Positions 1-8,077 of a stretch of DNA of 64,000 nt are shown here, piece after piece (the first letter of the stretch is position 1; each line of letters begins with the position of its first letter). The notes below the pieces were generated by a model that was not told the origin of the DNA, made no database searches, and saw nothing but the letters and a program-made list of their open reading frames with translations. The position numbers and the translations under genes are program-made. Location of the stretch: assembly GCA_963708245.1 (NCBI GenBank), contig OY970201.1, forward strand, positions 3,410,001 through 3,474,000, given 5' to 3'. Source of the stretch: CAVYXK01 sp963708245 (lineage in GTDB: Bacteria; Pseudomonadota; Alphaproteobacteria; Acetobacterales; Acetobacteraceae).

Positions 1-1152
1 TTGACCGTGATGAACATGATGCCCTCGAGCGTGGCCGGCAGCGTGTCGGACAATCCGGGCTGGCTGGCCGGCAGCACATGATGCGCCTCGTCCGCGACCA
101 GGAAATGCGGCCCGCAGCCCAGGCAGCAGGGCGGTGAAGAAACCCGGCCGATCATTCAGGCTCACGCCGAGCAGATCCGCCACGCTGGTGTCGGTCTTGC
201 GCAGCAGGTCGAGGATGGTCGCCGCCGCAGGCGCCTCCTTCGCTGTTCCGATGCTGATGGCTTTCTCCGTCGTCTCATAGTCGCCCTCGGGGTCGATCAC
301 GCAGTACTGGAACCCGCGCTCCGCCAACCGCTCGATCACACCCAGCGTCAGCGTGGACTTGCCGGCCCCGGACGCGCCGGCCAGCAGCAGGGTCTCGCGG
401 TGCGGCACGAAATCGAGCGGCGCATAGCCGGGACACGGGTCGGCCAATCGCACCTGCTGGCGCGGGTTGCTCCGGTGGATCTCGGCGAGGTCGGTAGCGA
501 TCAGCCGGTCGATCAGTTCGGCGACGCCGGCGCCGCGCTCGCCTTGCGTAACCAGCACCGCGCTCTCCTTGACGGAGGCGAGCGCGTTCGCCACGGCGAC
601 CGGGGCGCCGCACAGACTGAGGAACGCGAAGTCGTTCTCCGCGTCGCCCACGGCCACGCAGTTCACCGCTGCGAGGTCCAATTCGGCCAACGCCGCGCGC
701 AGCCCGCTCCCCTTGTTGACGCCGGCGGGCAGCACCATGACCGCGCCCTTGTTGAAGATGAGTTGCAGCCCGAGCCCGAGTTCGTGGATCGTCGCCAGCA
801 CCACGGTCTCGTTCGGCTCCCAGGTCGCGACGATGACCCGGCCGACCGACAACGGGGAGAGCCCGTGCTCGCGCAAGCGCTCGACGAACCGGGGCGGCGG
901 GGGCTCGGCCAGCACGCGCTCCTCGCGGCTCGCTGGGCGGTACAGCAAGGCGCCGTTTTCCGCCACGACGCGGTCGAACAAATCGAGCCGCGGCATCACC
1001 CGCACGAGATCGTCCAGTTTGCGGCCGGTGATCAAGATCAGCCGGCGCCCGGACGCGCGCAGCCGCTCCAGGGCGGCGGTGGTCGGTTCGTCCACCATCC
1101 CATTATGGGCGATCGTGCCGTCGTAGTCGGCGGCGAGGGCGACGTAGTGCAT
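1..1152 (-). pseudogene. HAD-family phosphatase fused to P-loop ATPase; frame-disrupted and cut by window edge
   Basis: The reading frame opens with ATG at 1152. The N-terminal third is a HAD hydrolase with nucleophile motif DYDGT at residues 9-13 and a later GDAENDFAFL motif typical of Cof/SPP-like HAD enzymes. A P-loop ATPase domain follows, with Walker A GASGAGKST (Lys near residue 265). The Walker B-like DEAHH motif (about nt 60-95) is in a different frame, because one or more bases are missing near nt 105-125, between LLPGL and PHFLVADEAHH. HAD-ATPase fusions of this order are known in alphaproteobacteria, where the ATPase part resembles DUF87/HerA-type proteins. Their role is uncertain; trehalose or sucrose phosphatase activity is often guessed from the HAD half. 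The gene continues past nt 1. Confidence 0.75.
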
Positions 1153-1588
1153 GCGAGCAGCCTAGCAGCTTGGGCGCCCGCGCAACGACGGGGCTCCGCG
1201 CCGCCCCACTTCCTCCCCCGGTTCCCCACCGCTAGACCATCTGCCGTACTTCTTACGTTCTCGCCCTGTTGATAAAAACCAAGATGGCCACTGGCCTTTA
1301 TGGCAGTGGTCCCAGAGCAAGGGGCGACAGGTGGATAAAGAGGACCTCCGCGAGCGGGCGAGCCAGTTGCGGCAGATCGCGCGCATGGTCAACGACGATG
1401 ATATGCCTTGGCGATCGAGCACGAGCTGAAGGCATATTCCATGGCTCACGGCGAACGCGCTGTGCGGCAGCCACACCACGATCGCCAGCGTCTTCGGAAT
1501 GGGGTCCGACAATCTGGGCGGAGCAAGATTCAATACCCCAAAGCGGGTCGTCAAAACCCTTGAAGCGCGGTGCCGGCGGAGCAGAACG
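1153..1588. other. Region without a recognisable gene
   Basis: Open frames exist on both strands here, but none has the composition or motifs of a known family and they overlap one another. Nothing convincing is seen between the HAD-ATPase start and the next small gene. Confidence 0.5.
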
Positions 1589-1948
1589 ATGTCCAAACCC
1601 GTGGACAAACCGGTGGCAGACGCGCCAGCAGGCGCGCAGAGAAGTTTCACCAAACGATCGTTCGGGATTGAGACGGTCGATCTCGATGGAGCTGAGTTTC
1701 TCGAATGTCAGTTCCGCGGCACCACGCTTCGTTACAGCGGCGGGGAGGTGCCTCGAATCGTCGGATGCTCATTCTCTGGAGCGCGATTCGCTGTGGACGG
1801 TGCCGCCGCGCGGACGTTGGCAGTGCTCAAGGCGATGGCGTCGCCCGGCAGCGGTCTGCAAGACGTGGTGCGCGAGACCTTTGCCAGTGCCTTCCGGAAA
1901 GGACCGACTGGCACTTCTCCTGGCTCGAGCGCGTGCTGCCGGCCGTGA
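1589..1948 (+). CDS. Small hypothetical protein, pentapeptide-like, tail probably lost
   Basis: ATG at 1589 begins MSKPVDKPV and gives about 119 residues. The central part (FLECQFRGTTLRYSGG, then VGCSFSGARFAVDGAAARTL) reads as a short beta-rich module found in small uncharacterised proteobacterial proteins that describe 'filled' residues, loosely like pentapeptide repeats. After DVVRETFASAF the protein becomes low-complexity, suggesting that the native end is lost at a junction with unrelated DNA near 1890. No function can be assigned. Confidence 0.45.
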   Translation: MSKPVDKPVADAPAGAQRSFTKRSFGIETVDLDGAEFLECQFRGTTLRYSGGEVPRIVGCSFSGARFAVDGAAARTLAVLKAMASPGSGLQDVVRETFASAFRKGPTGTSPGSSACCRP

Positions 1949-2077
1949 TGCGACTGGCGGAGGCGCGGCGCGATCGCCGTGCGGGCGGCCGTTCTCTTTC
2001 CAGAGTTTGTAGGCGCGTTCCCGGATTCGTTCTTCGCGGCTGCTGGACACGATTTCCTCCTTCATCGCGTAGCTCAA
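1769..2077 (-). pseudogene. DUF2934-like fragment
   Basis: Read leftwards from ATG at 2077 (or 2065), the first 35 residues contain EERIRERAYKLWKENGRPHG, the N-terminal half of the DUF2934 motif found in short proteins of many proteobacteria. The expected continuation (acidic residues, then a W and helix) is absent. From about nt 1975 the frame enters alanine/arginine-rich sequence antisense to the neighbouring gene's tail. It is best read as a truncated copy joined to unrelated DNA. DUF2934 has no established function. Confidence 0.5.
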
Positions 2078-2233
2078 TGGCGCCGGGGGCGAGCCAGTTC
2101 CGGCGTTCCGCCACGCTCGCGCGCAAGTGCTGGAGAAACCTGTCTTACTAAGCGAACCGGCGAGGCCGACGTCGTGTTCGTGGTCGAGCGGGAGCAGGCG
2201 ACTGGCTCACCGTCTCAGATTGCAGGATCAGAC

Positions 2234-2422
2234 ATGAGCGAAACAGCACCCGGAGCTTCGACCACGGCCTCGAGCGGCGGCCTCTATGACGAAACGGGGA
2301 GGCCCATCCGGTCCCAAACGGAGCAGAAGCTGGAGCCTTTGGTCAGTTTCGCCGAAGAGCAGCCAGTGGCAGCGGCACTTGCGGCTCTCGTAATCGGCTA
2401 CATCCTCGGCAAAATCTTTTAG
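2234..2422 (+). CDS. Small membrane-anchored protein (62 aa)
   Basis: ATG at 2234 is preceded by an AGGA-containing stretch at usual spacing. The N-terminal 38 residues are polar (MSETAPGASTTASSGG...). The last 20 form a membrane helix, VAAALAALVIGYILGKIF, ending at the stop. This architecture, a soluble stalk plus a glycine-containing C-terminal helix, matches the C-terminal anchor of DUF883/ElaB-type stress proteins, but the protein is too short to assign firmly. Membrane location is inferred from the hydrophobic tail. Confidence 0.6.
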   Translation: MSETAPGASTTASSGGLYDETGRPIRSQTEQKLEPLVSFAEEQPVAAALAALVIGYILGKIF

Positions 2423-2527
2423 CGGCTAGGCGAGGCCGGTCAGAGGCGGTTGCCGGCCTCGGTCTTCCTCAAGACCAGTCCGGCATTCTCGGCGAAGCTG
2501 TGTTCCGGCGTCGGTGTTTGACCCCCT
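2423..2527. other. Short intergenic stretch before MITE-like element
   Basis: About 100 bp with no gene recognised, ending at a TTGACCCC-containing sequence that forms the outside of the inverted-repeat element. Confidence 0.4.
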
Positions 2528-2706
2528 TTCGGCGTCCAATTTTGACCCCGGTGAAAGGGCCAAAATCGCCAATGACATCAATACCATGAGGGCGCAGGGA
2601 GGGGTCAGTATTGGAAGCCGATCGCCTATCGGTACGAACGCACAAAATACCAATAATATCAAAGTGATAGACAGAATGTGGGCGGGGTCAAATTTGGACG
2701 CCGAAA
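2528..2706. repeat. MITE-like element with 22-bp terminal inverted repeats
   Basis: The left end TTCGGCGTCCAATTTTGACC (2528 onward, to 2549) is matched by its reverse complement at 2684-2705, GGGGTCAAATTTGGACGCCG plus two bases, with one mismatch in 22. The 135-bp interior has no transposase. The ends resemble those of bacterial IS elements carrying GGGGTCAA-type tips, so a non-autonomous or internally deleted element is the simplest reading. Immediately to the right the sequence becomes the 3' part of an unrelated gene, as expected if the element marks a truncation point. Confidence 0.55.
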
Positions 2707-3059
2707 CACAGCCCGAGGCGGCACTTGACCACCTCCAGGCCGCACAAAGGCACGCCGTGACCTACGGCGAGCACTATATGAGCGCCGAGATCCATCGCCT
2801 TCACGCCGAGGTACTCCGTATCCGGAGCGCTCCGGCACGAGAAATCGAAGGCCATTTGCAGGCAGCCCTGGACATTGCCCGCGACCAGGAGGCGCGCCTG
2901 TGGGAGCTGCGCGCCGCGACCAGCCTTGCCCGGCTCTGGCACGCGCAGAGACGCGAGGCACAAGTACATGAACTGCTCGCGCCGCTTTATGATTCCTTCA
3001 CCGAGGGTTTTGACCTGCCGGACCTCGTCGAGGCCCGAGCGCTGCTCAGCCAGGCTTGA
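2707..3059 (+). pseudogene. C-terminal remnant of an adenylate-cyclase/ATPase TPR protein
   Basis: The frame upstream of the stop at 3057-3059 encodes helical repeats. Segments such as AEIHRLHAEVLRIR, ALDIARDQEARLWELRAATS and LAPLYDSFTEGFDLPDL are characteristic of the C-terminal TPR tail of large multidomain proteins that combine a class III adenylate cyclase or LuxR-type output with an AAA ATPase. The cyclase and ATPase domains are missing. The coding similarity begins right at the end of the inverted-repeat element, so this is a 5'-truncated remnant of about 115 codons. Confidence 0.6.
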
Positions 3060-3196
3060 CCCAATCCGGCCCCTTCAAGTTGAATTGGCTACACGTGCGA
3101 CGGATCAAAATAGCGGATGCGCTTGGATGGGGCGTCTGCGCGAGCGCCGCGATGACGAACAGCGTGGCGGCGCACGCGGGTAGCAGAAACCGGTAT

Positions 3197-3853
3197 TCAT
3201 AGTAGCCAGGCGACACAAAAAAGATCGCGGTCCGACGATCCCTGCGTTGTCTCCCCGAGCTGATTGCCGGTGATAACGACCCGCACACCCGGGCCGGACT
3301 GCTTGATTGCCGGCGCGGACGCCCCCGGTGCAAGCTTCAGCCGCCACGCCTGCGCCCGCCCATTGTCGACCACTGATGCGTAAGCAGGCGCTGCCTTCCG
3401 GTCCGGCGGGGGGAACTGGCCGGGGCCCGCAACATTGATCTCGCAGTCGAAGAACACCGCCGTACGGGCATCGTCGATGTTGGTGACTCGGTGTATTAGC
3501 GGGTTGTTATGCCAGCCGCGGTACCACGTCTCGCCGGGGTTGGTCCCCCCCATCACCGCTTTGGGCTCGTTGAGGATCTCAGCGCGCGTTTTCGTCGGCT
3601 GTGGTCCAGTGATGAGCATGGAGTCCATGGCGTGTTTGTGGAACAGCGATTGGTCGCCGGGTATGAAGATGGCCTCGATAATCCGCAGATATTCGTTTTC
3701 GAACCGCACGTGATGGCGCGGTTCCCGAGTCACTGGCACCACCACCTCGTCCGCGGCGTGGGCACTGACCAAAGCCCAGGCGATGAACGTTCCCCCACAG
3801 CACGCGCACATGAATTGCCGTCGGCCGGTTCCCCGGCCCCACTCGGTCATCAT
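3197..3853 (-). CDS. Exported cupin-like protein, C-terminus altered
   Basis: The chosen start is ATG at 3853 (a second ATG directly follows at 3850). Next come RRQF and a hydrophobic stretch ending ALVSAHA, which looks like a twin-arginine or Sec export signal. The mature part (HHVRFENEYLRIIEAIFIPG, then LFHKHAMDS, then a second beta-rich half) fits a cupin/quercetinase-like fold. The two histidines in FHKHAMDS are plausible metal ligands. Related proteins continue past ITGNQLGE by about 40 residues of sheet, whereas here the frame ends in SSDRDLFCVAWLL. A frame break or truncation at about nt 3230 is likely. Substrate unknown. Confidence 0.6.
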   Translation of the reverse strand: MMTEWGRGTGRRQFMCACCGGTFIAWALVSAHAADEVVVPVTREPRHHVRFENEYLRIIEAIFIPGDQSLFHKHAMDSMLITGPQPTKTRAEILNEPKAVMGGTNPGETWYRGWHNNPLIHRVTNIDDARTAVFFDCEINVAGPGQFPPPDRKAAPAYASVVDNGRAQAWRLKLAPGASAPAIKQSGPGVRVVITGNQLGETTQGSSDRDLFCVAWLL

Positions 3854-4201
3854 CGCTGCGGCTCGTCTCGCGCAGGCACAGGCGCTCAGTCGTGGGCAGA
3901 CCGACGCAACCCAGGTGTCGCCGAGCACATGGGCGAACCCCAATGCCGGCACATCGGCTCCGAATGCTGGCACAACGGCTCCCACAACGGTTCCTAGTAA
4001 CGGCCACTTTTCAGCCGCTTCCGACCCGGAGCGGTCGTCCCGCAGACAAGGCATTCCCGCGGGCGCTGACACGGACGCGCTCAGGGCCTCCATGACTCAT
4101 GGTCTTTTCGGTCATAGGTTTCGGAAAGCGCAACCCGTTGATCGGAGTTTCCGAAACGCTTGAATTTCGCACACGCCGCAATTGGCGGGGCATAGTTTAA
4201 G
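3854..4201. other. Region without a recognisable gene
   Basis: Overlapping open frames on both strands lack recognisable motifs. The cupin frame stays open upstream to 4093, but the added residues are low-complexity and are not taken as coding. Confidence 0.4.
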
Positions 4202-4327
4202 CTGCCGGTCGGCCTCCAGGTGGCCGGGCCGAAGTTCGCCGAGCGCGCGGTGCTGGAAGCCTGCCTGGCGATCGAAGGGCTGCTCGACTTCGCCCCGCGA
4301 CGCGAACAAATGATGGCCGCGCTCTGA
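4202..4327 (+). pseudogene. Amidase C-terminal remnant
   Basis: Forty-one codons before the TGA at 4325-4327 read LPVGLQVAGPKFAERAVLEA followed by LAIEGLLDFAPRRE. This is the conserved C-terminal strand-helix of amidase-signature enzymes (GatA/AtzF-type). The catalytic Ser-Ser-Lys region is absent. The remnant sits just upstream of a solute-binding-protein gene, suggesting that a former amidase-transporter operon lost most of its first gene. Confidence 0.65.
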
Positions 4328-4402
4328 GCGCGGCACGGATGCACCTTGCGTAAATTGCGGCTGTTGGGCCTTATCCGCGCCACAACGCTGGGAGCATCAC
4401 AA

Positions 4403-5995
4403 ATGCCGAACCGGTTCAGGCTTGCACTTCTAGCCGCGGCCGTGCCGCTGGCCTTCGCGGCGCGCGCCGCATACGCCGCGACGCCGAAGGATACCGTGGT
4501 CATCGCCGAGCAGCTTGACGGGCTGCTCACGTTCGATCCCGGCGAATCCTACGAAATCGCTGGACAGGAACTCGGCACCAACATCTACGACCGGCTGATG
4601 CGCTACGAGGCCGAGGATCCCAGCAAGCTGGTCGGCGGGGTCGCGCAAAGCTGGACCGTCTCGCCGGACGCGAAGACCTACACCTTCAAGCTCCGGCCCA
4701 ACCAGAAATTTGCCGACGGCGCCCCGGTCACCGCCGACGACATGGCATGGTCGCTGCAGCGCGTGGTGCTGATGGACAAGACGCCGGCCTTCCTGTTCAC
4801 GCAGCTCGGCTGGAGCAAGGACAACGTCACGTCGCTCGTCAGCGCGCCGGACGCGAATACGGTGCAGTTCAAGATCACCGCCGACCTGGCGCCCTCGCTC
4901 GTGCTGAACCTGATGAGCACGCTCGCCGCGTCCGTGGTCGAGAAGAAAGTCGCGCTCGCGCACGAGGTGAATGGCGATCTCGGCAACGGGTGGCTGAAGA
5001 CGCACTCGGCGGCTTCGGGGCCGTACAACCTCGTGTCGTGGAAGGCCGACGAGTCCGTCACGCTCGAGGCCAATCCGCTTTACCATCTCGGCGCGCCGCA
5101 CACGAAGCGCATCGTCGTGCGGCACATACCGGAGCCGGCGACGCAGCGGCTCCTGCTGGAGAAGGGCGACATCGACGTCGCGCGTGACCTGACGCCGGAC
5201 CAGCTCAACCCGATGGCCGGGAATAAGGACATCCGCATCGAGTCGTTTCCCGCCGCCAACAACTATTATCTCGGCATGAACCTCACCGAGGAGCACCTGA
5301 AGAACCCGAAGGTGCAGGAAGCGCTGAAATGGGCGGTCGACTATCAGGGCATGGCCAACACGGTGCTCAAGGGCCGCTTCATCGTGCAGGAGACGTTCCT
5401 GCCGATCGGCTTCCTGGGCGCGATCCCCTACAATCCGTATCACCTTGATATCGCGAAGGCGAAGCAGCTGCTGGCGGAAGCCGGCTATCCCAACGGCTTC
5501 GAGCTGGAGTTCACCACGCCGAACCTGCCGCCCTGGACCGACATCGCGCAGTCGGTGCAGCAGACGATGGGGCAGGCCGGGATCAAGCTGGAGCTCGTGC
5601 AGGTCGAGCTGAAGCAGGAGCTGCAGATCTTCCGCTCGCGCAAGGAGCAGTTGGTGCTGAATAGCTGGGCGCCCGACTATTTCGATCCGCACAGCAACGC
5701 CGACACCTTCGCGCACAACGACAACGACGCCGACGACGCGCCGAGCCACCCGCTCGCCTGGCGCACCCACTGGTACGTTCCCGACCTCAGCAAGCAGACG
5801 CTGGCGGCGGCGAAGGAGATCGACACCAACAAGCGCAAGGACGAGTATGGGGAGTTGCAGAAAATCGTCACCGACACGGGCCCCTTCGTGCTGATGTTCC
5901 AGAACGCCAACCAGGTGGCCATGCGGGCGAACATCACGGGCTTCAAGACCGGCCTCTTCGAGGATTTCAACTTCTACCGCACGATCTCGAAGTAA
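4403..5995 (+). CDS. ABC transporter substrate-binding protein, family 5 (peptide/nickel/opine type)
   Basis: The start at 4403 is preferred over the upstream ATG at 4346 because GGGAG lies at good spacing and the protein then opens with a clean signal peptide (MPNRFRLALLAAAVPLAF, cleavage near AYA). The roughly 505-residue mature protein follows the SBP_bac_5 pattern: GTNIYDRLMRYE near the N-terminus, LAQSWTVSPDAKTYTFKLRP-like motifs, VTADDMAWSLQRV, and late WAVDYQGM and PDYFDPHSNADTF segments. Such periplasmic proteins bind peptides or small organic ligands and deliver them to DppBC-type permeases. No permease or ATPase gene follows, so it is either an orphan or its partners were lost. Confidence 0.9.
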   Translation: MPNRFRLALLAAAVPLAFAARAAYAATPKDTVVIAEQLDGLLTFDPGESYEIAGQELGTNIYDRLMRYEAEDPSKLVGGVAQSWTVSPDAKTYTFKLRPNQKFADGAPVTADDMAWSLQRVVLMDKTPAFLFTQLGWSKDNVTSLVSAPDANTVQFKITADLAPSLVLNLMSTLAASVVEKKVALAHEVNGDLGNGWLKTHSAASGPYNLVSWKADESVTLEANPLYHLGAPHTKRIVVRHIPEPATQRLLLEKGDIDVARDLTPDQLNPMAGNKDIRIESFPAANNYYLGMNLTEEHLKNPKVQEALKWAVDYQGMANTVLKGRFIVQETFLPIGFLGAIPYNPYHLDIAKAKQLLAEAGYPNGFELEFTTPNLPPWTDIAQSVQQTMGQAGIKLELVQVELKQELQIFRSRKEQLVLNSWAPDYFDPHSNADTFAHNDNDADDAPSHPLAWRTHWYVPDLSKQTLAAAKEIDTNKRKDEYGELQKIVTDTGPFVLMFQNANQVAMRANITGFKTGLFEDFNFYRTISK

Positions 5996-6213
5996 CGGCG
6001 CCGGCGATGACTGACGAGGCGGCCGGCCGGGGGAAATCTTGGACGGCCGGCCACTGATGGTGTTACCAGTGCCTCAACCTCGGTGTCCTTGACCACGAAT
6101 GGCACAACGCGCTGGCCCTTCTTGCGCCGCGCCCGCGCTCGCCGCATCCGCTCGGCGGCGGCAGCGCGTTGCGCGTCACTCTTGGCGACAGAGGCGAGTT
6201 GCACGTCACGCAT
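5974..6213 (-). CDS. Small basic hypothetical protein, possibly 3'-truncated
   Basis: ATG at 6213 starts a 79-residue frame. Its first half (AAAERMRRARARRKKGQRVV followed by PFVVKDTEVEALVT) matches the pattern of short alphaproteobacterial proteins that pair an Arg-rich helix with a short beta-strand and helix, possibly nucleic-acid binding. The usual ending (a leucine/lysine helix) is replaced by proline-rich sequence, and the 3' end overlaps the tail of the convergent binding-protein gene by 22 bp. The real end may have been lost by a frame break near 6055. Confidence 0.4.
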   Translation of the reverse strand: MRDVQLASVAKSDAQRAAAAERMRRARARRKKGQRVVPFVVKDTEVEALVTPSVAGRPRFPPAGRLVSHRRRRYFEIVR

Positions 6214-6769
6214 CGGTGTCTCCGCTTCGTGTGCTCGGCCGCCTCACCGATTGGCTCAATGGCCAGAAAGGGCCGCCCCAGCGGAGGCCTGTGGCCGGGC
6301 CAACCACAACGCAGATGCGGCGGAGCGACTGTGGCAGGAACTCGTCAGGCGGGCGACCGGCGGCAGTGAGGAACCATGAACCACGCCCTAGACAGCCTCG
6401 CCATCGCTTCGCTGGCAGAAGGCGAAGTCTTGCGGCTGGGCTGGGCGTTTCGGTCAGTCATGCGGTCGATCACTTCCCTTTGGCGGTAGCCAGGCTGCCC
6501 ACCCGAACCGCCGGAGTCGACCCAAAGCGGCGGTAGCCAGATAGCTTAAGAAGGGCTCGATGTCAAAATGACATTGGGTGCAGCATGACGTCGATCCCGC
6601 TTCTCGGTCGGCCTATATTCGCGCGCGCGGCCGGGGGACCGCTGCGGCGCTCTGGGAGCAAGCCAAACTAACCCCTGTGTCTCACTCCGTCCGTTGCGGC
6701 GTAACGGTCGATGTTTACAGCCCGTCGTTTCCTGCTAAACTCCTTGCCATGCAGGGTCTGGAGGGTTGG
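6214..6769. other. Mostly empty; one short coding-like trace
   Basis: The + strand frame ending at 6379 contains AAERLWQELVRRATGGSEEP, which looks like the amphipathic end of a real small protein, but no start or body can be assigned. The rest, up to the ribosome-binding site of the next gene, shows no recognised feature. Confidence 0.35.
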
Positions 6770-7036
6770 ATGTCCATGTTCGTGTGGATCCTGCTGGGCC
6801 TGGGGCTGGGCCTGATCGCGAGCAAGATCGTCAGCACCACAGGCGAGGGCACCGTCGTAGACATTCTGCTTGGCATCGTCGGAGCGATCGTCGGTGGCTG
6901 GCTGTTCAACCTTTTCGGCGGTACCGGCGTGACCAATTTCGGCATCGGCAGCGTTTACAGCGCATGTGCCGCCGTCATAGGTGGTTTCATTCTTCTGGCG
7001 CTTTACCATGTCTTCCTCCGCCACCGAATGCTATGA
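6770..7036 (+). CDS. GlsB/YeaQ/YmgE-family membrane protein
   Basis: The start at 6770 is chosen because GGAGG lies five bases upstream; ATGs at 6749 and 6578 lack such a site and add non-conserved residues. The 88-residue product has three hydrophobic segments (IWILLGLGLGLIASKI-like, then VDILLGIVGAIVGGWLF, then ACAAVIGGFILLALYHV). The glycine-rich first helix and the LGIVGAIVGGWL motif define the GlsB/YeaQ/YmgE (transglycosylase-associated) family, which is linked to envelope stress and of unknown biochemical role. It acts in the inner membrane. Confidence 0.85.
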   Translation: MSMFVWILLGLGLGLIASKIVSTTGEGTVVDILLGIVGAIVGGWLFNLFGGTGVTNFGIGSVYSACAAVIGGFILLALYHVFLRHRML

Positions 7037-7467
7037 CTTCGGGCGGCAGCGGGCGATGGGCTGCGCAATTTCAGCCCGGCCTGACCGATCGGTGAGGCCA
7101 CGGTGATCTGATCGAGCCGCCAGTTCAGATCGGCGAGGTACTGTGCTTAGCGTGCTGGTCCTTCGATGTATCCCGGCCCGCAGGCCGGTGGCGAATGGCC
7201 GGACTACCCCAGTTTAGGCTGACCGAGCCTCTTTCCTGACGTTCACCTCCGGCTGCGGCTTCGGCTTCGTGCGTGCTATCGCGATCGAATAGGGGATGGC
7301 TTGTGGGACGGATCGGTCGGCAACCGGACGCTTTCTGACACCGAGGTTCACCATGGTACCCATTCGCGTAACGGAGAAGTGTTTGTCGGTGGCGGGATCG
7401 AATATCCATACTGCTTTGCTGCGGACAATCTCATTATCCCGCCAATCCCTGGGGAGGAATGAATGCC
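7037..7467. other. Intergenic region with a weak minus-strand coding candidate
   Basis: A minus-strand frame (stop near 7214) contains AVWIFDPATDKHFSVTRMG followed by lysine/proline-rich sequence. It could be a short secreted or regulatory protein with a non-ATG start, but its only ATG lies inside the next gene. No homology is recognised, so it is not called as a gene. Confidence 0.3.
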
Positions 7468-7824
7468 ATGCCGGAAAAACAGGTCCAAATCGGCAGATTA
7501 TCAGACATGCGATCGTCAGAAGACCATACCGCACGGCTTAGAGATGTCGATCCGGCCGACGGGGTGGCGGATGCCCTCACGCGGGTGCAAGAAGCAGTTG
7601 CCGAGATGAAAGAGGCCGGACTGCAGGAATCGGTGGAGGCCGCGATAGAGGCGATCGACTCCGAGCGCGCGACACGCGATAGCGCAGAAGGCGATCAACT
7701 CGCCATTATTGCCGATGCGCTGGAAGGAGCGCTGGATGAGCTCGAGAAAGGCAACGTTGCTAATCTGTTGCCGGTCATCGAGCAAGCTCAGTCGATCATT
7801 CAGACGGGATCTGTGGAACCCTGA
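7468..7824 (+). CDS. Acidic hypothetical protein (118 aa)
   Basis: A strong GGGGAGGA lies at 7451-7458. ATG at 7468 gives a 10-base spacer, while the in-frame ATG at 7459 is almost touching it, so 7468 is preferred. The product is acidic and helical (VQEAVAEMKEAGLQESVEAA, DALEGALDELEKGNVANLLP), with no signal peptide or membrane segment. It looks like a cytosolic helical-bundle protein. No family is recognised. Confidence 0.6.
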   Translation: MPEKQVQIGRLSDMRSSEDHTARLRDVDPADGVADALTRVQEAVAEMKEAGLQESVEAAIEAIDSERATRDSAEGDQLAIIADALEGALDELEKGNVANLLPVIEQAQSIIQTGSVEP

Positions 7825-8077
7825 TCCCAATCCAGCTCGACAGGTCTTGCAACAATTCGAGCCAGATGCTTTCACATCCTCGGCTTGCAGCTATCGTTCA
7901 TAACGGCGGCTGCTCAAACGAGCCGCGGTCGATCGGAGACTCCGCGCTTCGTTCGGATCACCCGAGCCAATAGGGCGCAATATCCAATGAAACATACTCG
8001 GACAGACATGCCCGATAGGATTCGCATGCATTGCTGGAGTCAATCAGCACTCACTCTATGCCAAGCTGGGCCGCACC

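Noticed and set aside
400..1272. 290-aa plus-strand open frame
   Set aside because: It is the shadow of the HAD-ATPase gene on the opposite strand; composition is His/Arg/Gln-rich with no motif.
4430..5770. 446-aa minus-strand open frame
   Set aside because: Antisense to the family-5 binding protein; Arg/Val/Leu-rich shadow typical of high-GC genes.
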